Shown in pieces: positions 31,566-41,023 of a stretch of DNA of 64,000 bases; the stretch's first letter is position 1, and each line of letters begins with the position of its first letter. The translations under genes were made by a program, and so were the position numbers. Source of the stretch: Roseovarius arcticus. Lineage in GTDB: Bacteria > Pseudomonadota > Alphaproteobacteria > Rhodobacterales > Rhodobacteraceae. The notes below the pieces were generated by a model. It did no database searches, was not told where the DNA came from, and saw only the letters and a list, made by a program, of their open reading frames with translations. The stretch is from positions 372,001-436,000 of the forward strand of contig NZ_SZZN01000001.1 of NCBI RefSeq assembly GCF_006125015.1. Direction: 5' to 3'.

Positions 31566-32411
31566 TCAGCCCTCACAAAACGCTGCAGTGAGCGCATCCC
31601 AGCGCCGTTGCGAGATATCCTGCGCCCGCGCAGTTACCCAATAGCTGGACGCAGGCGACAGGCTGCGTGTGCCAATCCGGACTAGACGCCCAGCCCTTAA
31701 CTCCTCGCGGCACAGAGGCAGGGACGCAAGGACGGCGCCAGCGCCCGCCTCGGCAGCCGCCAGTGCCGCGCCCATTGTGTCTACCCGCAGCGTTGCGTCA
31801 GGGCTTACTTCCAGGTCCAGCCCGCCCGACCACTCGGACCAGCCCGCCCGCGGGCCGGTGACAGCGATACGGGGCAGGGCGGCAGGATCGAGGCCGGGCG
31901 CTGCAACCGGCGCCAGTTCCTCGGGGAACAGGCGCGCGGCACGAAGGCCCGGCCAGTCGCCCGCGCCGTATCGCACCACCGCGTTGCTGCGGTCCGGCTC
32001 CTGATCGGCCTCCACCACCAACGTCACAAAGGACAGATGCAGCCGCTCGCGTCCCGCCAGCTGCCCTAGGCGCGGCATCAGCCACTGCCGCGTCACCGTC
32101 GCACTGGCGCAGATCGTCAGCCGCTGCGCGCGCGTGCCGAATATGTCATGCGCGCTTTGCTGCAGCAGCGTTAGTGCCTCGCTGGCATGGGGCAGCCACG
32201 CCTCGCCCCCCACCGTCAGGGTGACGCCGCGCGCACCGCGCTGAAACAGGCGCGCGCCCAGCCGCGCCTCCAGATTGGCGATGCGCTGGCTTATCACGGC
32301 CTGCGTCAGCCCCGTCTCGGCGGCAGCGGCGGTAAAGCTGCCTAGCCGGCCTGCCGCTTCAAAGGCGCGCACCCAGTCCAGCGGAATTCCATCCAGCGAT
32401 CTTTCCGACAT
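31566..32411 (-). CDS. LysR-family regulator (GcvA-like)
   Basis: This 281-residue LysR-type regulator has an N-terminal helix-turn-helix (DWVRAFEAAGRLGSFTAAAA...AVISQRIANLEARLG) and a periplasmic-binding-like effector domain (LTICASATVTRQWLMPRLG onward), resembling the GcvA subgroup. It is divergent from the tmpA-like gene with a 104-base spacer, so it most likely regulates tmpAB. It is convergent with tmoV. Confidence 0.9.
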   Translation of the reverse strand: MSERSLDGIPLDWVRAFEAAGRLGSFTAAAAETGLTQAVISQRIANLEARLGARLFQRGARGVTLTVGGEAWLPHASEALTLLQQSAHDIFGTRAQRLTICASATVTRQWLMPRLGQLAGRERLHLSFVTLVVEADQEPDRSNAVVRYGAGDWPGLRAARLFPEELAPVAAPGLDPAALPRIAVTGPRAGWSEWSGGLDLEVSPDATLRVDTMGAALAAAEAGAGAVLASLPLCREELRAGRLVRIGTRSLSPASSYWVTARAQDISQRRWDALTAAFCEG

Positions 32412-32515
32412 AAGAAAATCCGCCTCTCAGGCATAGATATTGATTGTTGTGATTATGCCTGCCTCTGGCACATTGGCAAGCAAATGACACGCCTAATCAG
32501 CCCGGAGTAGTCCCC

Positions 32516-33658
32516 ATGTTCCAAGCCAATCTGTCGCCAGACGGTGATATCGTCACCCTGTCAGGGGGCGAGGCGACCGCCCGCTTTCACGCCATTTGGT
32601 TGCGCGACAACGCATGGGACGACGCAACGCGTGCGCCGGGCAACGGCCAGCGCTTGATCGCATTGCGAGATATAGATGCGGGTGTGAAAATTACCGACGT
32701 GCGCATGGCAGAGGGCCAGTTGCACCTTACCTTTGCGCCCGAAAATCGCAGCATCGCCTATAATCCTGCTTGGCTGATGGCACATAGCTACGACCGAGTA
32801 GAAGTCCGCGCCCCCGGCTGGCTGATAGACGGGACCGAAGCGTGGAATGCGTCCCTGATGGTCAATGTCCCCACCGGCGATTTCGTCGCCGTTCAGCGCG
32901 ATCCGGGCGCGCGGCGTGATTGGCTGGCACAAATCGTACGCTATGGCTTTGCCAAGCTGGAAAACGGACCGGTGGAGGATGGCGCGCTGTTCAAGGTGGT
33001 CGATCTTTTTGGTCATGTGCGGCGCACGAATTATGGCGCCAAGTTCGAGGTGCGTACGGAGGTGAACCCGACCAATCTGGCCTATACCGGGCTGGGTCTT
33101 CAGGCACATACCGATAACCCGTACCGCGATCCGGTGCCGACGGTTCAGGTGCTCTATTGTCTTGAATCCACCGCTGCGGGCGGCGAAAACATGGTCGTCG
33201 ATGGTTTTGCCGCCGCGCGCCGCCTGCGTGATGAGAACTCCGAGTGGTTCGACGTCCTTAGCCAGCACTGCGCGCAGTTCGAATATGCCGGTGAGGCGGG
33301 CGTGCGCCTGCAATCGCGCCGCCCGATGATAGAGCTGGACCCCGATGGCGCCTTGCGAGCTGTGCGCTTTAACAACCGCTCGGCCGCCGCGATTACCGAT
33401 GTGCCGTTCGACATGATGCCCACTTATTACGCCGCCTACCGGCGTCTGGGCGAGATTATCGACGACCCTGCGATGGAGGTCAGTTTCCGCCTAAATCCGG
33501 GTGAGAGCTTCCTTGTCGACAACACCCGCGTTCTGCATGCCCGCAAGGGGTATTCCGGCGTCGGCACCCGCTGGTTTCAGGGCTGCTACGCCGATATGGA
33601 CGGTGTCCGTTCCACCCTTGCGGCGCTGCGATCCCCGCAGCAGGAGGCAGCGGAATGA
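32516..33658 (+). CDS. tmpA: TmpA-like Fe(II)/2-oxoglutarate dioxygenase
   Basis: This 380-residue protein of the gamma-butyrobetaine-hydroxylase/TauD family has an N-terminal Zn-type domain (HAIWLRDNAWDDATR) and a TauD core with metal-binding HTDNPYRDP and the distal His in DNTRVLHARKGY. Known members hydroxylate gamma-butyrobetaine or, as TmpA, 2-trimethylaminoethylphosphonate at the carbon next to phosphorus. The overlapping HD-domain gene that follows is the usual TmpB partner, which favours TmpA over BbsA-type enzymes. Confidence 0.82.
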   Translation: MFQANLSPDGDIVTLSGGEATARFHAIWLRDNAWDDATRAPGNGQRLIALRDIDAGVKITDVRMAEGQLHLTFAPENRSIAYNPAWLMAHSYDRVEVRAPGWLIDGTEAWNASLMVNVPTGDFVAVQRDPGARRDWLAQIVRYGFAKLENGPVEDGALFKVVDLFGHVRRTNYGAKFEVRTEVNPTNLAYTGLGLQAHTDNPYRDPVPTVQVLYCLESTAAGGENMVVDGFAAARRLRDENSEWFDVLSQHCAQFEYAGEAGVRLQSRRPMIELDPDGALRAVRFNNRSAAAITDVPFDMMPTYYAAYRRLGEIIDDPAMEVSFRLNPGESFLVDNTRVLHARKGYSGVGTRWFQGCYADMDGVRSTLAALRSPQQEAAE

Positions 33659-34236
33659 TCAAGGAACTTACCCCACAAACCATCGTGCCGTTCCTCGCCG
33701 ACATCTTTGAGCGGCGCGGCGGCGAAGAGTATCTGGGCGAGCCTGTGACCATGGCTGAACACATGTTGCAAGGCGCGGCGCTGGCCGAAAAAGCTGATAT
33801 GCCCGAGCGGATTATCGTCGCCGCACTGCTGCACGATATCGGGCATTTCACCTCTGAATTCGGCACATACCATCCGGACGACACCCATGACCGTCACCAC
33901 GAGGAGGCAGGCGCCGACGTGCTGGAGGCGTTCTTTCCGGTCATTGTCACCGATTGCGTGCGCTACCATGTAGCGGCCAAGCGGTATCTATGTGCGACCA
34001 AGCCCGAATATCTGGGCCGACTGTCAACGGCATCGGTCCATTCGCTAAACCTTCAGGGCGGCCCGATGAACGCAGATGAGATCGCTGAATTCGAACGTAA
34101 TCCGAATGTGGCCGAGATCGTGCAGGTCCGGTACCTCGACGACGCGGGCAAGCACGCCGATATGGAGACACCCGGTTTTGCGCATTACGCGCCGATGGTG
34201 CAGCGTGTCGTGGATGCGCATTGCGGCGCGCCTTAA
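33655..34236 (+). CDS. tmpB: TmpB-like HD-domain mixed-valent diiron oxygenase
   Basis: This 193-residue HD-domain protein of the PhnZ/TmpB type has MAEHMLQ, AALLHDIGHF (the HD pair), HHEEAG, YHVAAKRYLC, SVHSLNLQGG and the late VRYLDDAGK Asp. Family enzymes cleave the C-P bond of an alpha-hydroxyphosphonate with O2; TmpB makes glycine betaine (and phosphate) from hydroxylated trimethylaminoethylphosphonate. The ATG overlaps the tmpA stop (ATGA), as expected for a substrate-passing pair. Confidence 0.82.
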   Translation: MIKELTPQTIVPFLADIFERRGGEEYLGEPVTMAEHMLQGAALAEKADMPERIIVAALLHDIGHFTSEFGTYHPDDTHDRHHEEAGADVLEAFFPVIVTDCVRYHVAAKRYLCATKPEYLGRLSTASVHSLNLQGGPMNADEIAEFERNPNVAEIVQVRYLDDAGKHADMETPGFAHYAPMVQRVVDAHCGAP

Positions 34237-34440
34237 AGAAGGCGTTATAGCCAAAGCCATTCTTGCCGCCAGCATAGCTGCAAAACCACCGGACAAAGGG
34301 TAACTCGCTCCGGCATCGCGTCGCTTTGGCGGCAAGAGCTTTGGGTTGATTTCGGCTGTGGTTCAACAAAAAGCCTGTTGCAGGCCAATTTGCCGAACAG
34401 CCGCTACCGATGTGCCGCGTCAAAGATTGCCAAGAAAATA

Positions 34441-34515
34441 TGGTGCTGTGAGAGAGGATTGAACTCTCGACCTCACCCTTACCAAGGGTGTGCTCTGCCA
34501 CTGAGCTACCACAGC
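34441..34515 (-). tRNA. tRNA-Thr (anticodon GGT)
   Basis: On the minus strand the gene starts GCTGTGGTAGCTCAG and ends CACAGCA-CCA, with CCA encoded. The anticodon stem CACCC/GGGTG encloses the loop TTGGTAA, anticodon GGT. The T-arm carries the standard GTTCAAT-type loop. Acceptor, D, anticodon and T stems all pair. Confidence 0.95.
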
Positions 34516-34597
34516 AATCGGGCGCTGATTAGACGCTTATGCCCCTTGGCGCAAGCCTAATCTGGACCCGCCCGGATGCCTCATGTATGGACATCGC

Positions 34598-34774
34598 ATG
34601 ACCGGCAAGGACACCCCGAAACCGCAGCGCAGTGAGGCCGAGATCCGTGAGGATCGGCTGAAACAGTCGCTTAAGGCCAATCTGGCCCGGCGCAAGGCGC
34701 AGGCGCGGGTGCGCAAGTCCGGCGACGCAGGCAACAAGGCCAGCCCCGAAGCGGGCGGCGAGCAGGAAGGCTAG
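34598..34774 (+). CDS. Small basic conserved protein upstream of murA
   Basis: This 58-residue highly charged protein (MTGKDTPKPQ, then alternating Arg/Glu/Lys, ANLARRKAQARVRK) has no membrane segment and is probably disordered or helical. The ATG at 34598 is chosen over 34583. It ends 6 bases before murA and is likely co-transcribed with it. Similar short proteins sit before murA in Rhodobacterales as far as I recall; the function is unknown. Confidence 0.6.
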   Translation: MTGKDTPKPQRSEAEIREDRLKQSLKANLARRKAQARVRKSGDAGNKASPEAGGEQEG

Positions 34775-34780
34775 AGGCAA

Positions 34781-36049
34781 ATGGACAGCATTATAGTGAC
34801 CGGGAATGGCCCGCTTAGCGGCAATATCCCAATCGCAGGGGCCAAAAATGCGTGTCTGACGCTGATGCCTGCAACATTACTGAGTGATGAGCCGCTGACG
34901 CTGACCAATGCGCCGCGCCTTTCTGATATTCGCACCATGTCGGCGCTCCTCGGCTCTCTTGGGGCCGAGGTTTCGACGCTTCAGGGCGGTCAGGTGATCG
35001 CCATGTCGTCCCATGCGCTGACCAGCCAACGCGCCGACTATGACATCGTGCGCAAGATGCGCGCGTCGATCTTGGTCCTCGGCCCGCTGCTGGCGCGGTT
35101 TGGCCATGCTGAGGTATCGTTGCCCGGCGGCTGTGCCATTGGCGCGCGCCCTGTCGACCTGCACCTCAAGGCGCTGGAGGCGATGGGCGCCCAACTGGAG
35201 CTTAAGGAAGGCTACGTTCACGCAAATGCCCCTGGCGGGTTGAAGGGCGGCACATATGAGTTTCCCATCGTATCCGTGGGGGCAACTGAAAACGCCCTGA
35301 TGGCCGCGACGTTGGCCAAGGGCACGACCGTTCTAAAGAACGCCGCGCGCGAGCCCGAGATCGTCGATCTGGCCCAGTGCCTACGCCGCATGGGCGCTCA
35401 GATAGATGGCGAAGGCACCGGCACGATCACCATTCAGGGCGTCGATCGCCTGCACGGCGCGACGCACCCTGTCGTCACTGACCGGATTGAGCTGGGTACA
35501 TACATGCTGGCCCCTGCGATTTGCGGTGGCGAGGTGACTTGCCTTGGCGGGCGCATCGATCTGGTGGCGGCATTCTGCGAAAAATTGGACGCAGCGGGCA
35601 TTTCGGTCACCGAAACGCCCGCGGGCCTGACCGTAGCCCGCAAGAATGGCGATATCCGCGCCGTCGACGTGGCGACCCGGCCTTTCCCCGGCTTTCCGAC
35701 TGACTTGCAGGCGCAATTCATGGCGCTGATGTGCACGGCGGATGGGACCTCTACGCTTGAAGAGAACATCTTTGAAAATCGTTTCATGCATGCGCCTGAA
35801 CTGATCCGCATGGGCGCCGATATCGATGTGCATGGCGGTCATGCGACGGTCAAAGGCGTCAAGCGGTTGAAGGGTGCCCCTGTTATGGCAACTGATCTGC
35901 GTGCGTCCGTGTCACTGATCCTCGCGGGTCTTGCTGCCGAGGGCGAGACGATTGTGAACCGGGTCTATCATCTTGATCGCGGGTACGAACATGTCGAGGA
36001 CAAGCTGAGCGCGGTCGGTGCCAAGATAGAGCGGGTAACAGGCCAATGA
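34781..36049 (+). CDS. murA: UDP-N-acetylglucosamine 1-carboxyvinyltransferase MurA
   Basis: MurA carries out the first committed step of peptidoglycan synthesis, transferring enolpyruvyl from PEP to UDP-GlcNAc. The 422 residues fit the family; the catalytic, fosfomycin-reactive Cys118 lies in [12 protein letters not shown], and Lys22/Asn23 in [20 protein letters not shown] and [16 protein letters not shown] mark the end of the fold. The stop overlaps the next start (ATGA). Confidence 0.98.
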   Translation: MDSIIVTGNGPLSGNIPIAGAKNACLTLMPATLLSDEPLTLTNAPRLSDIRTMSALLGSLGAEVSTLQGGQVIAMSSHALTSQRADYDIVRKMRASILVLGPLLARFGHAEVSLPGGCAIGARPVDLHLKALEAMGAQLELKEGYVHANAPGGLKGGTYEFPIVSVGATENALMAATLAKGTTVLKNAAREPEIVDLAQCLRRMGAQIDGEGTGTITIQGVDRLHGATHPVVTDRIELGTYMLAPAICGGEVTCLGGRIDLVAAFCEKLDAAGISVTETPAGLTVARKNGDIRAVDVATRPFPGFPTDLQAQFMALMCTADGTSTLEENIFENRFMHAPELIRMGADIDVHGGHATVKGVKRLKGAPVMATDLRASVSLILAGLAAEGETIVNRVYHLDRGYEHVEDKLSAVGAKIERVTGQ

Positions 36050-36528
36050 GCAAACCAGTAAGCGACGACGCCAAGTTTGAGGATGCGCGCGAGGCTGCGC
36101 TGAATTTGGGCGCAGTGGATGTCGATGATTTGCAGGTGCTGTCGGGGCTGGCGCAGGATGCCGTTTTCCCCATCACCGAGATGAAATGGCAAAAGGGCGC
36201 GCGCCGCTTTGCGCTGCTTATCAATCGGTTCCGCTGGGAGGATGCAGGCGCTACCCGCCATGCGCCCGAGCGGGTGCAATCGCTTCTGGTCATCGGCGAC
36301 GTGCTGAGCGTCTCCACCCTGGGGATCGACCGCAGCGATGCGGATCTGATCCTGTCGCTGCTTAGCGTCACGTTTGAGCCGGGCGAGGATGGCGCAGGCC
36401 ATGTGCTGCTGACGCTGGCGGGCGATGGCGCAATCCGGCTGGAAGTTGAGGCGTTGGACGCGACCTTGAAGGATGTAACGCGGCCCTACATCGCGCCTTC
36501 GGGCAAGACGCCGCAGCATCCCGACTAA
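36046..36528 (+). CDS. DUF2948 family protein
   Basis: This 160-residue protein is a conserved alphaproteobacterial family of unknown role. The core shows [16 protein letters not shown], the [13 protein letters not shown] strand-turn-helix and a closing [19 protein letters not shown] segment. It is coupled to murA by a 4-base overlap and followed by hisD, a typical order in Rhodobacterales. Confidence 0.85.
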   Translation: MSKPVSDDAKFEDAREAALNLGAVDVDDLQVLSGLAQDAVFPITEMKWQKGARRFALLINRFRWEDAGATRHAPERVQSLLVIGDVLSVSTLGIDRSDADLILSLLSVTFEPGEDGAGHVLLTLAGDGAIRLEVEALDATLKDVTRPYIAPSGKTPQHPD

Positions 36529-36561
36529 GTTCGACCAGATCGCCGCGAAAAAGGATCGCCA

Positions 36562-37863
36562 ATGCCCCGTTTCCTCGACCACGCCAGCCCCGATTTCGAG
36601 GCCGAGTTTACCGCGCTGCTAAATGCCAAGCGTGAGGATAGCCCCGATGTCGATGACGCCGTTGCGGCCATTATCGCCGATGTGCGCGCGCGCGGCGATG
36701 CGGCGGTGATCGAGCTGACAGAGCGGTTCGACCGCGCCGCACTGACGCCGCAGACCATGCGACTAACCGCCGATGAGGTGGCCGGCGCAGCAGACCGCGT
36801 GACCCCGGACGTGCGCGCAGCGTTGGAGCTGGCCGCATCCCGCATCCGCGCATATCACCAGCGCCAGATGCCGCAGGATGATAGCTGGACGGATGACAGC
36901 GGCGCGACCCTTGGCTGGCGCTGGACGGCTGTGGATGCTGCTGGCCTCTATGTGCCGGGCGGGATCGCGACCTATCCCAGCTCTGTTTTGATGAACGCGG
37001 TCCCGGCCAAGGTGGCTGGTGTCGCGCGCCTCGCGATGGTTGTGCCTACGCCGGACGGCACGCTGAACCCAGCGGTCCTGGCCGCGGCGCAGATCGCAGG
37101 CGTTGATGAGATTTACCGCATCGGCGGCGCGCAGGCTATCGCCGCGCTGGCCTATGGCACTCAGACAGTTGCCCCGGTGGACAAGATCACCGGCCCCGGC
37201 AACGCCTACGTGGCCGCTGCCAAACGCCGCGTTTTCGGCAAGGTCGGCATTGACATGATCGCTGGGCCGTCCGAAATCTTGGTCATTGCCGATGGTGACA
37301 ATGACCCCGATTGGATTGCCCTCGATATGCTCAGCCAGGCCGAGCACGACGAGAGTGCGCAGTCGATCCTGATCACGACGGATGCTGCCTTTGGTCGTAG
37401 AGTCGCAGACGCCATTGATGCCCGCCTGCAAACCTTGGCAAGGCGCGCTATTGCGGGGGCCAGTTGGCGCGACTTTGGTGCGATAATTACCGTGCCGGAT
37501 CTGGATGTCGCCGCGCAGCTAAGCAACCGCATCGCGCCCGAGCATCTGGAGTTGTGCGTGGCAGACGTGGACGCGCTAAGCGCGCACATTACCCATGCCG
37601 GCGCGATCTTCCTCGGCCAGTGGACGCCCGAGGCAATTGGCGACTATGTCGGCGGGCCGAACCATGTGCTGCCCACGGCACGCTCGGCGCGGTTCTCATC
37701 CGGCCTCGGCGTGCTGGACTTTCTCAAGCGCACGACGCTGGCCCGCATGACGCCCGACGCGCTGCGCGCGGTTGGCCCTGCTGCAGAAACGCTGGCTAAA
37801 TCCGAGAGTCTTGAGGCGCACGGCCTGTCCGTGCGCGCCCGTCTGGACAAGCTGAACGGTTAG
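36562..37863 (+). CDS. hisD: Histidinol dehydrogenase HisD
   Basis: HisD oxidises histidinol to histidine in two NAD-dependent steps with zinc. The 433-residue length is normal. AGLYVPGGIATYPSSVLMNAVPA, GPGNAYVAAAKRRVFG and GPSEILVIAD are diagnostic, as are the catalytic SQAEHDESAQS and PEHLEL segments. It stands downstream of the DUF2948 gene with a 33-base gap and its own GATCGCC-adjacent start. Confidence 0.98.
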   Translation: MPRFLDHASPDFEAEFTALLNAKREDSPDVDDAVAAIIADVRARGDAAVIELTERFDRAALTPQTMRLTADEVAGAADRVTPDVRAALELAASRIRAYHQRQMPQDDSWTDDSGATLGWRWTAVDAAGLYVPGGIATYPSSVLMNAVPAKVAGVARLAMVVPTPDGTLNPAVLAAAQIAGVDEIYRIGGAQAIAALAYGTQTVAPVDKITGPGNAYVAAAKRRVFGKVGIDMIAGPSEILVIADGDNDPDWIALDMLSQAEHDESAQSILITTDAAFGRRVADAIDARLQTLARRAIAGASWRDFGAIITVPDLDVAAQLSNRIAPEHLELCVADVDALSAHITHAGAIFLGQWTPEAIGDYVGGPNHVLPTARSARFSSGLGVLDFLKRTTLARMTPDALRAVGPAAETLAKSESLEAHGLSVRARLDKLNG

Positions 37864-37930
37864 CAGGCATTGCCCCATCTGCGCCCCGGCGTTACTGCTA
37901 TTGCAACGTACCCCGCGCGAAAGACTGCTC

Positions 37931-38410
37931 ATGAGCCGCATCAGCCATATCGAACTAGACGACGCAAACCTGCCTGCCCCCACGCCTGAGATCGAGCAAG
38001 AGCGCAAAGTCGCAATGTTTGACCTGATGGAGGATAACACATTTGGCCTGCCTGCCCGTGACGGGCGCGAGGTGCCTAGTGGCCCGTACCGCGTTGGCCT
38101 GTCGATCCGCGAAAAGCGGCTGGTCTTCACCGTCAACACCGAGGCCGAAGCGCTGGCTGCTGAATTTCACCTGTCACTCAGTCCGTTTCGCCAAGTGGTC
38201 AAGGACTACTACGCCATTTGCGAGAGCTATTTCGACGCCGTTAAAAATATGCCCCCCAGCCAGATTGAGACAATCGATATGGCCCGGCGCGGTATTCACA
38301 ACGAGGGTGCGCGCATCCTGGAAGAGCGGCTGGAGGGAAAGGCCGATATCGACAGCGACACCGCCCGCCGACTCTTCACGCTGATCTGCGTGCTTCATTT
38401 CGGCGGATAG
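37931..38410 (+). CDS. UPF0262 family protein
   Basis: This 159-residue protein of the UPF0262 family is conserved in alphaproteobacteria next to hisD. Recognisable parts are SHIELDDANL at the start, PYRVGLSIREKRLVFTV, and YYAICESYFDAVK near the middle. The ATG at 37931 is used; an upstream in-frame start has poor context. It is followed 4 bases later by a phosphatase gene. The function is not known. Confidence 0.88.
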   Translation: MSRISHIELDDANLPAPTPEIEQERKVAMFDLMEDNTFGLPARDGREVPSGPYRVGLSIREKRLVFTVNTEAEALAAEFHLSLSPFRQVVKDYYAICESYFDAVKNMPPSQIETIDMARRGIHNEGARILEERLEGKADIDSDTARRLFTLICVLHFGG

Positions 38411-38414
38411 GCGG

Positions 38415-38879
38415 ATGGTGGCGGACCTTCCTCAATCAGTCTTGTTTTGCTGCGACTATAACGCCGTCCGCTCGCCCATGGCCGAGGGCATGATGAAGAA
38501 GCTCTATGGCGCAGGCACCTATGTTCAATCGGCTGGGGTCAAAAGCGAGCAAGATATCGACGGCTTTTCCATCGCTGTCTGCGCCGAAATCGGGGTAGAA
38601 TTGGCCCGCCATCGCACCCGCAGTTTTGACGAAATGGCGCAATGGGGCGACGATCTGGGATCGTTTGACTTGGTGATCGCGCTGAGCCCTGCGAGCCAGC
38701 GCCGCGCCTTGGATCTGACGCGGGTATTCCATCTCGATGTGGTGTACTGGCCGATTATGGATCCAACCGGCCTAGGGGAGACGCGAGCTGCTAAGCTGGC
38801 CGCATATCGCCAATCGCGTGACCAGATCCTGAGCCATATGATAGAACGCTGGGGCGACCCAAGGAGGGACGAGACATGA
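38415..38879 (+). CDS. Low-molecular-weight protein-tyrosine phosphatase family protein
   Basis: The 154-residue protein shows the phosphate-binding loop C-D-Y-N-A-V-R-S (C-x5-R-S/T) near residue 14 and a later Asp in IMDPTGLGE that can serve as general acid. It could act on phosphotyrosine proteins or be related to arsenate reductase; the sequence does not decide. It is part of a tight UPF0262-phosphatase-NTF2 run and overlaps the next gene by 4 bases. Confidence 0.85.
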   Translation: MVADLPQSVLFCCDYNAVRSPMAEGMMKKLYGAGTYVQSAGVKSEQDIDGFSIAVCAEIGVELARHRTRSFDEMAQWGDDLGSFDLVIALSPASQRRALDLTRVFHLDVVYWPIMDPTGLGETRAAKLAAYRQSRDQILSHMIERWGDPRRDET

Positions 38880-39265
38880 TTATCAAGCATTATTTTGACG
38901 CCTTTAATATTGGCGATACCGAGGGCATGCTGGCATGCTTGTCCGATGACATTGCGCATCATGTCAACGAGGGCGGCATGCGCCGGGGCAAGGATATGTT
39001 CCGCGACTTTTGCGACCATATGACCGAATGCTACCGCGAAGAGCTGACGAACATGACGCTTTTCATGACCGAAGATGGCAAGCGCGGCGCGGCTGAGTAT
39101 GTCGTCAACGGCACCTACCTCAAAACCGACGATGGGCTGCCTGAGGCCGACGGGCAGACCTACAAGCTGCCAGCCGGGACGTTTTTTACCATTGATGGCG
39201 GGTTAATCACGCGCATCACGACTTATTATAACCTCGCCGATTGGCGCAATCAGGTCAGTGGCTGA
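38876..39265 (+). CDS. NTF2-like / SnoaL-type ketosteroid-isomerase fold protein
   Basis: This 129-residue single-domain protein begins with the helix YFDAFNIGDTEGMLACL, then SDDIAHHVNEGGMRRGKDMF, typical of SnoaL-like NTF2 folds. It ends in strand-rich segments (AGTFFTIDGGLITRITTYYN). Family members bind small hydrophobic ligands or act as isomerases or hydrolases; no substrate is evident. It is coupled by ATGA to the phosphatase gene. Confidence 0.8.
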   Translation: MIIKHYFDAFNIGDTEGMLACLSDDIAHHVNEGGMRRGKDMFRDFCDHMTECYREELTNMTLFMTEDGKRGAAEYVVNGTYLKTDDGLPEADGQTYKLPAGTFFTIDGGLITRITTYYNLADWRNQVSG

Positions 39266-39271
39266 CGGGCG

Positions 39272-39880
39272 ATGGCGCTTCTTGGCGCCTGTGTCCGCAC
39301 GCTGCGCGGCGCGGCGCTAGAGGCGGCGCTGGACGATGTGGCACGTCTGCGGATCGAGGTTTTTCGCAGCTATCCTTACCTCTATGATGGCGACGCGGAT
39401 TATGAGCGGCGCTATTTGCAGCGCTACCGCGACAGCAAGGGCGCGATCCTTGTTGGCGCCTTTGACGGCGCGCGGCTGGTGGGTGCAGCGACTGGCACGC
39501 CGATGGAGGATCACGCTGATGATTTCGCTACCGCGTTGGCGGGGCAGGGGCTGGATGCGGAGAGTACATTCTACTGCGCCGAATCCGTTCTGCTGCCAGA
39601 GTATCGCGGGCGCGGGATCGGTCACGCATTCTTTGACGCGCGCGAGGATCATGCACGGGAATTAGGCCGGGATACATCAGTCTTTTGCAGTGTTCTGCGC
39701 CCCGAGGGCCACCCCTTGCGCCCGGATGGCTACCGCGCGCTGGATGCGTTCTGGCGCGGACGTGGGTATGCACCGCTGCCCGGTGCCATCGCGCGCTTTG
39801 CGTGGAAAGATACGGACGAGCCCGGCGAGACTGATCACGAGCTGCAACTCTGGATGCGCCGCCTCGGGCCGTCCGCGTGA
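39272..39880 (+). CDS. GNAT-family N-acetyltransferase
   Basis: This 202-residue acetyltransferase has the acetyl-CoA loop EYRGRGIGHAFFDARE near residues 110-125. N-terminal ALDDVARLRIEVFRSYPY is a common GNAT opening. A 7-base gap from the preceding gene suggests the same transcript. The acceptor is unknown. Confidence 0.82.
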   Translation: MALLGACVRTLRGAALEAALDDVARLRIEVFRSYPYLYDGDADYERRYLQRYRDSKGAILVGAFDGARLVGAATGTPMEDHADDFATALAGQGLDAESTFYCAESVLLPEYRGRGIGHAFFDAREDHARELGRDTSVFCSVLRPEGHPLRPDGYRALDAFWRGRGYAPLPGAIARFAWKDTDEPGETDHELQLWMRRLGPSA

Positions 39881-40009
39881 TGCCAAAATGACGACGCGCT
39901 CCAAGATTATGCACTGCGTCGACGAAATTATGCTGCTTGGTCTGGTCTGCGGCACCGTCGGCCTGCAAACGGCACGTTCCGAACGGCCACACTGATATAG
40001 GATACCATT

Positions 40010-40933
40010 ATGCGTCTGATCGCCTTCGCTAGCCTTGCGCTTGCCCTTCTTCTGATGGGGGAGGCTGCCGTGGCCGATGAACCGCGGGTCAGGCTGGGCT
40101 ACGGCCGATTGATCACCAATGACTATATCGGCGACGGGCACGACCGCTGGCGCACGGGATCGGTCGCGTCCAGCCGTATCTGGGGGCCCGAATGGGATGG
40201 CTCGCTGCCGACTGGCTTTGGCCGACTTCTGGAACTGCGGTTTAACGCTCAGATAATTGCGCCGCGCGATCTGAACAATCCCGCACCCGGTGACAGGCGT
40301 TATGCCGGATCGGTCGCGTTGGGGCTACACACGCACTACGCAGCGCTCGGCAGCGAGGTATCGCTTGGCGGCGATCTGGTCTTTACCGGGCCGCAGACGG
40401 GGCTGGACGGGCTGCAGGACTTTATCCACGACAATCTGGGCGGGCAGGGTGTTGGCGGCGCCACGCGCAGGCGCCAGATCGGCAATCACGTATACCCAAC
40501 GGCGGTGGCCGAGATGGGACGCACCCTAACACTGGGCGGCGCGGCGACGCTGCGCCCCTTTGCCGAAGCACGCGCGGGCGTTGAAACGCTGGTGCGTGTG
40601 GGCGCTGATTTTACGTTTGGCGGTGCGCTGGCGGGCGAGCTACTGGTGCGCGATCCGGTTACTGGCCAGCGCTATCGCACGGTGCAGAATGATCTGTCGG
40701 GCTATGCCTTCGTGGTGGGCGCCGATACGGCCTATGTTGAGGATAGCGCCTATCTGCCCTCTAGCGGCGGCTATCGCCTGAGCGATGCGCGCAACCGCGT
40801 ACGCGCCGGTGTGCATTACAGCTCTCGCGCTGGACACCGTGCATTTTATGGCCTGACGTGGCTGGATCGCGAGTTCAAGGGCCAGCCCGAAGGGCAGATT
40901 GTGGGATCTGTGCGACTACATATCGAATTTTGA
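40010..40933 (+). CDS. LpxR-like lipid A deacylase family outer-membrane protein
   Basis: This 307-residue protein has a Sec signal peptide (residues 1-22) and the LpxR/DUF2219 pattern: RVRLGYGRLITNDYIGDGHDRWRTGS close to the mature N-terminus (split across residues 27-52), alternating beta-strands, and a C-terminal aromatic strand ending in Phe (VGSVRLHIEF) suitable for outer-membrane barrel insertion. LpxR removes the 3'-acyloxyacyl chain from lipid A; whether this member is catalytic is not shown. Confidence 0.82.
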   Translation: MRLIAFASLALALLLMGEAAVADEPRVRLGYGRLITNDYIGDGHDRWRTGSVASSRIWGPEWDGSLPTGFGRLLELRFNAQIIAPRDLNNPAPGDRRYAGSVALGLHTHYAALGSEVSLGGDLVFTGPQTGLDGLQDFIHDNLGGQGVGGATRRRQIGNHVYPTAVAEMGRTLTLGGAATLRPFAEARAGVETLVRVGADFTFGGALAGELLVRDPVTGQRYRTVQNDLSGYAFVVGADTAYVEDSAYLPSSGGYRLSDARNRVRAGVHYSSRAGHRAFYGLTWLDREFKGQPEGQIVGSVRLHIEF

Positions 40934-41023
40934 CAGCTTTTCCTTGACGCGGCTATCCAGGATGAGCTTCGGCTGCTAACCTGCTTGCAATAATAAAAAG
41001 AATATCGAGGCAGGATAACGGAT

